Positions 1-6,124 of a stretch of 6,819 nucleotides of DNA are shown piece after piece. Every line of letters starts with the position of its first letter. The stretch's first letter is position 1. Source of the stretch: an uncultured bacterium (lineage in GTDB: Bacteria > Verrucomicrobiota > Kiritimatiellia > CAIKKV01); the NCBI GenBank assembly GCA_903828035.1, contig CAIKKV010000112.1, positions 1-6,819 of the forward strand. The letters are read 5' to 3'. The translations under genes and the position numbers were made by a program. The notes under the pieces were generated by a model that was not told where the DNA came from, ran no database searches, and worked only from the letters and a program-made list of their open reading frames with translations.

Positions 1-153
1 ATCAAGGAAAAACAGGCGCACGACTTCTACCAGGAAGCGGCCATGCATTGCAAAATCGAGATGGTCCGCGAGCTGCTGGAATCGCTTGCGAATGAGGAAA
101 GCCGCCACATCAAGCTCGTGCAGGGCATGTTGGGCAAGCTGGAGATCGGCTGA
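1..153 (+). CDS. Rubrerythrin/ferritin-like diiron protein, C-terminal fragment (5' end outside window)
   Basis: Reading frame 1 is open from the first base to a TGA at 151-153 and gives 50 residues. The fragment is strongly helical and charged. It has the pattern EKQAHDFYQEAA (residues 3-14), which resembles the Glu-containing helix of rubrerythrin-type four-helix bundles, and NEESRH (31-36), which supplies an ExxH diiron-ligand motif (E33, H36). Proteins of this family bind two irons and mostly reduce peroxide or store iron in the cytoplasm of anaerobes; that role is family knowledge, not shown here. The N-terminal half, and any C-terminal or N-terminal rubredoxin domain, cannot be judged: no rubredoxin CxxC follows the bundle, so a C-terminal rubredoxin is absent. 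The stop codon lies 5 nt before the racemase gene on the same strand, so the two are probably co-transcribed. Confidence 0.72.
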   Translation: MKEKQAHDFYQEAAMHCKIEMVRELLESLANEESRHIKLVQGMLGKLEIG

Positions 154-158
154 GCCTC

Positions 159-1448
159 ATGGCTAACCCTGCTTTTCTTTCCATTCCGCTGGCCTACGGA
201 AAGACGCCCTTTGACGTGTCGTTTCCCGCCGGCCGCACGGATCTGATCGAGCCGTGCCATGCGCCCGGCCTTCCGGATGAACGGCTGGCTTTCAAGGACG
301 CCCTCGCCGCGCCCATCGGCGCGCCGGCTCTTCGCGAGTGGATCAAGCCCGGCAGCCGCGTCTGCATCGTCTTCACCGATATCACCCGGGCCACTCCCAA
401 TGACCGGATCATTCCCTGGCTGCTCGAGGAGCTCGCCGGCCATCCGCGCGCGCTTGTCACGTTGGTTAACGGCCTGGGCACGCACCGGCCCAATACGGCC
501 GCCGAGCTCGAGACCATGCTCACGCCGGCCGTCATCCGCGGCTGGCGGGTGGTCAATCACGAGCCTGAAAATCCCTCGGCCTTGATGGAGGTCGGCCGCC
601 TGGACAGCGGCCGCCCGGCGCTGATAAACCGGTTGGTGGCGGAAGCGGATGTGCGGATCCTGACCGGCTTCATCGAACCGCACTTTTTTGCCGGCTTTAG
701 CGGGGGGCCCAAGGCGATTTTTCCGGGGACGGCCGGGCTCGACAGCGTGATGGACAATCACGGCGCGAGCCCGATCGCCCACCCGGGCGCGGCTTTTGGA
801 ATCACGAAGGGGAATCCGATCTGGGAAGAGATGGCGCGCGTGGCGGCGGCGGTGGGCCCCTCGTTCCTGATCAACGTGACGCTGAACGAGCGGCGGCAGA
901 TCACGGGCGTCTATGCCGGCGAGCTGTTTGCGGCGCACCGGGCGGGCTGCGAGGCTGTGAAGGCTTCGGCCATGCGGGCGGTGGACCGGGAGTATGACGT
1001 GGTGGTGACCACCAACAGCGGGTATCCGCTGGACCTGAACTTATACCAGGGCGTGAAGGGCCTGAGCGCGGGGGCGCGCATTGTGAAGCCCGGCGGTCTG
1101 CTGATCCTGGCCTGCGAGTGCCGCGAAGGCGTGCCGGCGGGAAGTCCCTTTGACTGCCTGCTCCGCTCGGCCGCCAAACCCGAGGCGGTGCTGCAGGCGA
1201 TCGGCTCTCCGGGTTTTCGCGCGCCGGAGCAGTGGCAGGCGCAGATCCTGGCGCTGATTCGCCGGCGCGCCCGCGTTCACCTGTTCAGCTCCCTGGCGGA
1301 CGAGGCGGTCCGCGCCGCCCACATGGAGCCCTGCCGCGATATCGCGGCCGCCGTGGCGCGGGAGTTGGCCGAGCGGGGTGACGAAGCGCGTGTGGCGGTG
1401 TTGCCCCAGGGGCCTCTCACGATTCCCTATTTCAAGCGCGCGCCATAA
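159..1448 (+). CDS. larA: LarA-family nickel-dependent 2-hydroxyacid (lactate) racemase
   Basis: The 429-residue product is about the length of Lactiplantibacillus plantarum LarA (424). LarA interconverts D- and L-lactate by hydride transfer with a nickel-pincer nucleotide covalently bound to a lysine. The whole site is visible: DITR (74-77), GTHR (107-110, H109), EPHFFAGFSGGPK (173-185) with H175 and the cofactor-linking K185, H201, then the YQGVK block (296-300) with Q297 and K300, and W359. These match LarA H108, H174, K184, H200, Q295, K298 and W358 with an offset of one or two residues. The ATG at 159 fits the family N-terminus (IPLAYGKTPFDVSFP), although the only purine-rich site, GGAG at 141-144, is 14 nt upstream. 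LarA homologues also act on malate, phenyllactate, hydroxyglutarate and sugar acids, so the substrate is open. The cofactor-making LarB, LarC and LarE are not in this window. The gene follows the ferritin-like gene by 5 nt and converges on the amidohydrolase gene. Confidence 0.9.
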   Translation: MANPAFLSIPLAYGKTPFDVSFPAGRTDLIEPCHAPGLPDERLAFKDALAAPIGAPALREWIKPGSRVCIVFTDITRATPNDRIIPWLLEELAGHPRALVTLVNGLGTHRPNTAAELETMLTPAVIRGWRVVNHEPENPSALMEVGRLDSGRPALINRLVAEADVRILTGFIEPHFFAGFSGGPKAIFPGTAGLDSVMDNHGASPIAHPGAAFGITKGNPIWEEMARVAAAVGPSFLINVTLNERRQITGVYAGELFAAHRAGCEAVKASAMRAVDREYDVVVTTNSGYPLDLNLYQGVKGLSAGARIVKPGGLLILACECREGVPAGSPFDCLLRSAAKPEAVLQAIGSPGFRAPEQWQAQILALIRRRARVHLFSSLADEAVRAAHMEPCRDIAAAVARELAERGDEARVAVLPQGPLTIPYFKRAP

Positions 1449-1449
1449 C

Positions 1450-1484
1450 CCGCCATCACTATCCGCCATCCGCTGTCCGTTATC
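1450..1484. repeat. Short degenerate direct repeat in the convergent gap
   Basis: The 40-bp gap between the stop codons of larA and the amidohydrolase gene contains CCGCCATC at 1450-1457, an exact second copy at 1463-1470, and a 6-of-8 copy, CCGTTATC, at 1477-1484. The starts are 13 and 14 bp apart, close to a helical turn and a third. There is no strong hairpin or T-tract here, so transcription from either side may run into the opposite gene. The repeat may be simple low-complexity drift; no function is known to me. Confidence 0.4.
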
Positions 1485-1488
1485 GGGC

Positions 1489-3006
1489 TTACAGCCGGTA
1501 GAGGCGTTTGGCATTTCCGCTCAGCACGTCACGCCGCTCTTCCGGCGTTTTGAGCGCGTCGGCATACAGGCCGATCTGGCCCAGCGGGCTGAGCAGGATC
1601 TGGTCGGATCCGAACAGCATCCTCCGGGATCCCAGGATGTCGAGGCACTCCCGCAGGTGCAGGGGGTTGCCGCGGCTCAGGCAGAACTCCAGGTACATAT
1701 TGGGGACAGCGGACGCCTGGCGAGCCCAGTCGGGATCGGCCCCGTGCGCGTGGATGAAGGGCAGGTCCGGGAAGGCGCGGGCCAGCGCGCACTCGGCTTC
1801 GACATCGCCGGGCGAGGCCGCCATGAAGAGGACCGGCCTGCCGGCCCGGGCGGCGGCCTCCATCAGCTTCCGCACGTTCGGCGAGGCGGTGGGGCAGGGG
1901 ATATGGGTCAGCTCGAGCTCGCAGGCGACGAAGGCGGGATCGGCGTACCACCGCTCGAGCTCGGCGAGGGAGAGGTCCACGTGAAGCGGGTTGAGCTCCA
2001 CCATGCCGCGCAGGGCGGGCTGGTTGTGAATCGCCTCGGCGAGGCGGCGGTTGCCGGCGGAGACATCGTAGCGCATGGACTCATAGGAAGAGACGACGGA
2101 GCGCTCGATGCCTGCGGCCTTCATGCGGGCTAGCATGGGGGCGGTGTCGTAGTCGCCCTGCGAGCCCGGCATGCGGAAATGGCCGAGGTGGCTGTGGATA
2201 TCGATAACCGGCTCGGAAAAGGTGAACGGCTTGGACGAGGGTAGCCGGGGCGCGGCGGCGAAGGAGTCGGGTGTCAGCGCGAGGAGCTTCATCGCGTTGC
2301 CGCCCAGGATGAGCGCCTTGTCGGAGTCGGGCAGATCGGCCTCCAGCACCTGGTTGAGCGCCTTTTGCATGGAGCGGCCGGGCGCGCCCGAGCCGTAGAG
2401 GAGGTGGTGTGCCCCGACCGCGCGGGCCGCGTATTCGACGGCGCCGATGGTGGCGAGCCAGTTCGTCTCGGCCAGCACGTGGGGGAACTCGCCCATGACG
2501 GCGAGGCATTCGGCCATGTTGCCGTAGTAGACATCCAGCAGCACGAGGGGGATGCCGGCCTCGCCCGTGAGGCGGGCCAGCGGGCGGATCAGCTCCCATC
2601 CCGTGGGACTGTCGACGGAGCTGACCATCGGGATCAGGCCGTACTCCTTCATCCGGCGGAACAGCCGGCGCGTCTGCTGCGAGTCAACGGCCCAGCGGTG
2701 CGCGGCGGGAAAGAGGCGGACCAGCCGCACCCCGGCGTCACGGGAGCGGTGGAGCTCGGTTTCCCAGAGCGGGTCGTCCTTGAGATCCACGACGGCGCAG
2801 GGAATCAGGCGCCCCCGGCTGGCCCGGGCGGCGGCCACGGCTTCGGCATTTCCGCCGGCGCAGTCGTAATCGAGCCCCTGCTGCGACCAGGCGGCGGCGG
2901 CGGCCACGTGATGCTGGTCGAGCGACTCGACCAGGGCGCCGGGCGTGCCGGCGGGAGAGGGGACGAGGCGGTTGCCAAACTGCGTGTTGATATCGATGAC
3001 GAGCAT
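1489..3006 (-). CDS. Tandem two-domain amidohydrolase-2 family protein with a degenerate N-terminal domain
   Basis: The 505-residue protein is about twice the length of a single amidohydrolase-2 TIM barrel. Two halves share landmarks. Domain 2 (about 265-505) opens with VIDIHSHLG, where H271 and H273 form the HxH metal motif, has IHAHG (418-422) at the strand-6 position, LFGSD (464-468, D468) at the strand-8 position, and ends VLSGNAKRLYRL. Domain 1 (about 1-245) opens with VIDINTQFG at the same place, has YGSGAP (204-209) instead of GSD, and ends ILGGNAMKLLAL. Domain 1 has therefore lost HxH and the strand-8 Asp and is probably non-catalytic. In domain 2 the strand-5 segment PVLFMAAS (391-398) lacks the usual His. 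The family includes metal-dependent hydrolases, lactonases and decarboxylases; the reaction cannot be named. No signal peptide is visible, so it is likely cytoplasmic. AAGGAG at 3011-3016, 4 nt from the ATG, supports the start. It lies 12 nt after the AEC transporter gene and is the last gene of that run. Confidence 0.85.
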   Translation of the reverse strand: MLVIDINTQFGNRLVPSPAGTPGALVESLDQHHVAAAAAWSQQGLDYDCAGGNAEAVAAARASRGRLIPCAVVDLKDDPLWETELHRSRDAGVRLVRLFPAAHRWAVDSQQTRRLFRRMKEYGLIPMVSSVDSPTGWELIRPLARLTGEAGIPLVLLDVYYGNMAECLAVMGEFPHVLAETNWLATIGAVEYAARAVGAHHLLYGSGAPGRSMQKALNQVLEADLPDSDKALILGGNAMKLLALTPDSFAAAPRLPSSKPFTFSEPVIDIHSHLGHFRMPGSQGDYDTAPMLARMKAAGIERSVVSSYESMRYDVSAGNRRLAEAIHNQPALRGMVELNPLHVDLSLAELERWYADPAFVACELELTHIPCPTASPNVRKLMEAAARAGRPVLFMAASPGDVEAECALARAFPDLPFIHAHGADPDWARQASAVPNMYLEFCLSRGNPLHLRECLDILGSRRMLFGSDQILLSPLGQIGLYADALKTPEERRDVLSGNAKRLYRL

Positions 3007-3018
3007 GGGGCTCCTTGC

Positions 3019-3996
3019 TTACCAACCCAGGGCTTGAACGAGGCGGAAAAAGAGAGGCACGGTGGCCAGGCTGGCGAAGGTGCCGAGGAAGACGGCCTTG
3101 GAGCTGAGGAGCGAGTCGCCGTTGTAGCGCTCCGTGAAGAGCGTGCACGAGAGGGCGGGCGGCATGGCGGCGACGAGCAGGAAGGTGAGGCGGGGGGCGT
3201 CGGGAATCGTGAGCCCGACCGCCGTTAGGAGGCGCACCAGCGCCAGCGCGGCGAGGGGGACGGCGAGGAGGCGGAGGGCGAGCACGCCCCAGAGGGTCGG
3301 CTCGGGCTTGAGGGTTTTCAAAGGAACCTCGCCTAGCTGCGCGCCGATGACGAGGAGCGACAGGGGGATCATCAGCAGGCCGAGCATGCCGGCGGCGTCG
3401 AGGGCCGGCTTGAGGAAGGGAAGGCCCGGCGCATCGTTCCGCAGCGCCGGCACCGCAAGGGTCAGGAAGAGCCCGGCGGCGGTAGCCAGCAGCCCGGGGG
3501 TGGTGACGACATGGCGCAGCGACTCGCGGGGAGACATGCCGGGGTTCAGCGTGGCGATGCCGATGGTCCAGATGGCCGCGGTGCAACCGACGTTCATGAG
3601 GAGGATGGCGGCGACGCCGCTGGCGCCGAAGAGCGCCTCGGCGATGGGCAGGGGCAGGTAGATCCAGTTGGTCAGGGAGATGAGGAAGATGAAGGTGCGG
3701 CGGCGGACGGGCGTGTGGATAAGCGGCGAAGCGAGGCGGCCGACGAGCTGGCCGAGCGCGATGACGAGAAAGCCGAGAACCGGGATGTACCAGCTGTGGC
3801 GGAGCATGTCGCCGTCAATGGTCCGCAGAAACTGGACGACGACATAGCAGGGTGAAACGAAATCGACGAGGAAGCGGCTGAGCGTGCGGCTGGCTTCCGG
3901 CTTCCAGAGACCGCGCCGGGTGACGATCCAGCCCACGATCATGACAAGAAAGAGGGCCGACGTCTTTTGGAGAACCACAAGCCAGCCGTTGATCAT
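3019..3996 (-). CDS. AEC (auxin efflux carrier) family transporter
   Basis: A 325-residue, very hydrophobic protein with about ten predicted membrane segments, matching the usual 300-320 residues of bacterial AEC-family carriers in the inner membrane. Family landmarks are visible: an Asn-Pro rich segment NWIYLPLPIAEALFG (110-124), PLSLLVIGAQL (211-221) and the C-terminal block AAMPPALSCTLFTERYN (276-292) followed by a last helix pair near 300-318. The N-terminus resembles the family start, with a first helix followed by TRRG (26-29) and then the SRFLVDFVSPCYVV stretch. Characterised bacterial members move malate, malonate, lactate or similar carboxylates, so a small organic acid is a reasonable guess, but no residue here fixes the substrate or the direction. 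It begins 9 nt after the stop of the secreted-protein gene and ends 12 nt before the amidohydrolase start, which argues for one transcript. No strong ribosome-binding site precedes the ATG, so translation may be coupled to the upstream gene. Confidence 0.85.
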   Translation of the reverse strand: MINGWLVVLQKTSALFLVMIVGWIVTRRGLWKPEASRTLSRFLVDFVSPCYVVVQFLRTIDGDMLRHSWYIPVLGFLVIALGQLVGRLASPLIHTPVRRRTFIFLISLTNWIYLPLPIAEALFGASGVAAILLMNVGCTAAIWTIGIATLNPGMSPRESLRHVVTTPGLLATAAGLFLTLAVPALRNDAPGLPFLKPALDAAGMLGLLMIPLSLLVIGAQLGEVPLKTLKPEPTLWGVLALRLLAVPLAALALVRLLTAVGLTIPDAPRLTFLLVAAMPPALSCTLFTERYNGDSLLSSKAVFLGTFASLATVPLFFRLVQALGW

Positions 3997-4005
3997 GGAT
4001 CTGGC

Positions 4006-4746
4006 TTACTTGGCTTCGGGCGCGGCCGCCGGCTTGGATTCGACGGCGATCGGCGCCGCCGGCTTGATCTCCGCGTCGGAGGTCACGACGTCGGCAGGAG
4101 CGATGATTTCGGCTTTAACCGCTTCCGGTTTCGCCCGTTCGACTGTGGCGGGCCTGGCGATCTTGGCGGGCGTGACCTTGGCGGGAGACGGGCTCTTATC
4201 GAAGAGGATCGGATTGCGCTTGGACTTGGGCTCTTCCGGGGGTGGCTGCGCGTAGCGGTTCTGCTGGCGGAGGCGGGCGTTGGTGTCGCGCAGCATGAAG
4301 CTGTAGCGCTTGGAAAGCAGGCGCCATTCGGAGTCGGAGAAGGCGTAGAAGGCGTCGAGGTTGTTGACGAGCACGGCGGTATCGAAGGTTTCGAAGCGCG
4401 CGATGCCCGGGAGCGGCGCCTCGGTGAGGACGGCGGGGGTGTCGAGGCCGATGAAGATGGTTTTCTGGGGCTTGCGGGCGAGCTTTTCCCCGGAGCGGAA
4501 CTGGGCGAGGGTGAGGGGGGCCCAGACCTGGCCGGTCCAGTAGTTGAGCTCGGGGGCGTCGGCCCCGGCGCCGGCGCGCCAGGAGATGACCTCGGCGTGG
4601 CGGAGGCTCTGCATGTCGAAGGCCAGCTGGACCATGCGCTGGCGGGCGGGAACGACGAGAAGCGTGTTAACGGCTTCGGCGGCGGAAGCGGCGAAGGGGA
4701 GCAGCAGAGAGACGGCTAGGCCGGCGAGAAGGGCAAATTTTTTCAT
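4006..4746 (-). CDS. Secreted or periplasmic protein of unknown function with Pro/Ala/Lys-rich tail
   Basis: I do not recognise this family. The best start is the ATG at 4746, giving 246 residues. It yields a classical signal peptide, MKK then a hydrophobic core (residues 4-19) and AASA before a probable cleavage near residues 22-24, and it has a ribosome-binding site 5 nt upstream. The open frame continues upstream to a TTG at 4806, which would bury the signal peptide behind 20 extra residues and is less likely. The mature part (about 25-165) looks globular, with WRAGAGADAPELNYWTG (56-72), Q-W-A-P, a KTIFIGLDTP strand (95-104) and FYAFSDSEWRLLSKRYS (133-149). From about 167 on it is PPPEEPKSKR then Pro, Ala, Lys and Glu repeats to the end, probably disordered or cell-wall/membrane-proximal. 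No lipobox cysteine or membrane anchor is seen. It follows the etfA terminator region and precedes the AEC transporter gene by 9 nt, so it may head that operon. Confidence 0.7.
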   Translation of the reverse strand: MKKFALLAGLAVSLLLPFAASAAEAVNTLLVVPARQRMVQLAFDMQSLRHAEVISWRAGAGADAPELNYWTGQVWAPLTLAQFRSGEKLARKPQKTIFIGLDTPAVLTEAPLPGIARFETFDTAVLVNNLDAFYAFSDSEWRLLSKRYSFMLRDTNARLRQQNRYAQPPPEEPKSKRNPILFDKSPSPAKVTPAKIARPATVERAKPEAVKAEIIAPADVVTSDAEIKPAAPIAVESKPAAAPEAK

Positions 4747-4751
4747 GACAG

Positions 4752-4757
4752 TTCCTT
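4752..4757 (-). promoter_or_regulatory. Ribosome-binding site that fixes the start of the secreted protein
   Basis: On the minus strand AAGGAA sits 5 nt before the ATG at 4746-4744. It matches the anti-Shine-Dalgarno sequence and, together with the signal peptide that begins exactly at this ATG, favours this start over the in-frame TTG at 4806-4804. Confidence 0.65.
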
Positions 4758-4807
4758 TTCCTGAAGACAACGTGGAAAGACTACCGCTCCGACAGGCGGG
4801 AAACAAG

Positions 4808-4853
4808 AAAAAACCCCGCTTTGGGCGCGCTTCCGCTCGTAGGGGAGGCGCGC
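4808..4853 (-). terminator. Probable transcription terminator downstream of etfA
   Basis: Read on the minus strand, an imperfect GC-rich stem (4844-4853 with 4825-4834, nine of ten pairs, 9-nt loop) is followed by GCGGGG and a six-T run (4813-4808). The distance from stem to T-run is about 11 nt, longer than in a textbook intrinsic terminator. A shorter pairing of AGCGG next to the T-run with CCGCT upstream is an alternative. Position between etfA and a gene with its own ribosome-binding site supports termination here. Confidence 0.4.
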
Positions 4854-4877
4854 GAGCGGCTTCCCCGAAGGCCTACG

Positions 4878-4905
4878 CGTCCCTTCGTTCGCTCCCGAAG
4901 GGACG
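4878..4905 (-). other. Perfect 10-bp hairpin abutting the etfA stop codon
   Basis: CGTCCCTTCG at 4878-4887 is the exact reverse complement of 4896-4905, with an 8-nt loop. Its first transcribed base is the base directly after the etfA TAA. There is no T-run directly behind it, so alone it is not a canonical terminator; it may protect the 3' end of the etf message or act together with the structures at 4825-4877. Confidence 0.6.
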
Positions 4906-6108
4906 TTATTTCCCCAACGCCTTGCGGAACTCGCGGGTCATGACGGGCAGGATCTGGAACAGGTCTCCGATGATGCCGAAGGTGGCGGATTTGAAGATGG
5001 GGGCATCGGGATCCTTGTTGACGGCGATGATGATGTCCGAGGAGCCCATGCCGGCGAGATGCTGGATCTGGCCGCTGATGCCGAAGGCGAAGTAGATCTT
5101 GGGGCAGACGGTCTTGCCGGTCTGGCCCACCTGGTGGGGGTAGGGCATCCAGTTGGCGTCCACAGCCGCCCGGGAGGCACCGACCGCGGCGCCGAGCACG
5201 CCGGCCAGCTCCTTGAGCATGGCGAAGTTTTCGGGTTTCTGCATGCCGCGGCCGCCGGAGACGATGATTTCGGCATCGGCCAGGTTGATCTTGGCGCTCG
5301 TGTCCGGCGTGAAAGCGATGCGGCGGGCCCTGGCCTTCAGGATTTCGGCAGTCACTTCCGCCATGATGACCCGGCCGATGCGGGCGGGGTCGGCCGGAAG
5401 CGCCTTCATGACGTGCGGGCGAACCGTCGACATCTGCGGCCGCGCCGCGGGCGTGACGATGGTGGCCAGGATGTTGCCGCCGAACGCGGGCCGGGTCTGA
5501 AGGAGCTGGCGGGTGGCGGGGCAGATGGCCAGGCCGGTGCAGTCGGCCGTGAGGCCGGCGAAGAGCGGGACGGCGACGCGCGAGGCGAGGCTGCGGCCGA
5601 GGACGGTGGCGCCGAAGAGGATGATGGCGGGCTTGTGGGCCCCGCAGAGCTGGCGCAGCTCCGCCGCGTAGATCTCGTCCTGGAAGACGACCAGCCCGGG
5701 GTGGTCGGCCACGATCACCTCGTCCGCGCCCGCGGCGATGAGATCCTTCGCCTTGTCGGCGATGTTCGAGCCGAAGAGCACGGCCACGACCTTCTGGTCG
5801 AGGTCGGCGGCGAGGGTGCGGGCCTTGCCCAGCAGCTCGAAGGTGACGTCCTCGAAATGGGCGCCGTTCCACTCGGCGTAGACCCACACGTTCTTGAAGG
5901 ATCCCAGCGCCACGGCCTTCTGGGCCTCTTCGATGGCGATGGCGTCCACGGGGCAGGCGGAGACGCAGGCGCCGCAGAGGGCGCAGAGCGAGAGGTCGAT
6001 TTTGGGAACGTCCCCCCGGGCCTGGGTCAGGGCGCCGTAGGGGCAGACGGGAACGCAGGCGCCGCAGGACACGCAGGTGTCGGGGTTGATTCGAATGGGA
6101 TCGCTCAT
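4906..6108 (-). CDS. etfA: Electron transfer flavoprotein alpha subunit with N-terminal 2x[4Fe-4S] ferredoxin domain
   Basis: The 400-residue protein is longer than plain EtfA (about 310-340) because of an N-terminal ferredoxin domain. That domain (about 5-60) has two CxxCxxCxxxCP clusters, C12-C15-C18-C22 and C42-C45-C48-C52, enough for two [4Fe-4S] centres. The ETF part follows from about 72: an N-terminal nucleotide-fold domain (to about 265), then the FAD domain with VSGGRGM (283-289), GASRAAVDANW (310-320, R313), QVGQTGKTV (326-334) and the EtfA signature YFAFGISGQIQH (339-350). With EtfB it forms a cytoplasmic flavin dimer that passes electrons between an acyl-CoA or FAD-type dehydrogenase, NAD(H) and ferredoxin. 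Ferredoxin-domain EtfAs are known from bifurcating systems such as A. woodii caffeyl-CoA reductase and lactate dehydrogenase complexes. The ATG at 6108 is preceded by AAGG (6117-6120) 8 nt away. The gene starts 16 nt after etfB. Confidence 0.93.
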   Translation of the reverse strand: MSDPIRINPDTCVSCGACVPVCPYGALTQARGDVPKIDLSLCALCGACVSACPVDAIAIEEAQKAVALGSFKNVWVYAEWNGAHFEDVTFELLGKARTLAADLDQKVVAVLFGSNIADKAKDLIAAGADEVIVADHPGLVVFQDEIYAAELRQLCGAHKPAIILFGATVLGRSLASRVAVPLFAGLTADCTGLAICPATRQLLQTRPAFGGNILATIVTPAARPQMSTVRPHVMKALPADPARIGRVIMAEVTAEILKARARRIAFTPDTSAKINLADAEIIVSGGRGMQKPENFAMLKELAGVLGAAVGASRAAVDANWMPYPHQVGQTGKTVCPKIYFAFGISGQIQHLAGMGSSDIIIAVNKDPDAPIFKSATFGIIGDLFQILPVMTREFRKALGK

Positions 6109-6124
6109 GGTGTTAACCTTGGGG

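Noticed and set aside
27..938. 303-codon open frame on the minus strand opposite larA
   Set aside because: It lies antisense to a gene with complete LarA active-site motifs, and its product is Arg/Gly/Asp-rich without recognisable domains, as expected for shadow frames in GC-rich DNA.
2365..3228. 287-codon open frame on the plus strand across the amidohydrolase start and the AEC gene end
   Set aside because: It spans two well-supported genes on the other strand and shows no domain pattern.
2738..3586. 282-codon minus-strand frame overlapping the AEC and amidohydrolase genes
   Set aside because: Its composition is dominated by Arg, Pro and His, typical of an out-of-frame reading, and it overlaps two genuine genes on the same strand.
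4747..4806. N-terminal extension of the secreted protein to a TTG at 4806
   Set aside because: The extension would put 20 residues in front of a classical signal peptide; the ATG at 4746 has a good ribosome-binding site at 4752-4757.
4778..4806. Possible sigma-70-like promoter on the minus strand, TTGTTT, 17 nt, TAGTCT
   Set aside because: Only about half the consensus bases match in each box, too weak to call although its position before the secreted-protein gene would be suitable.
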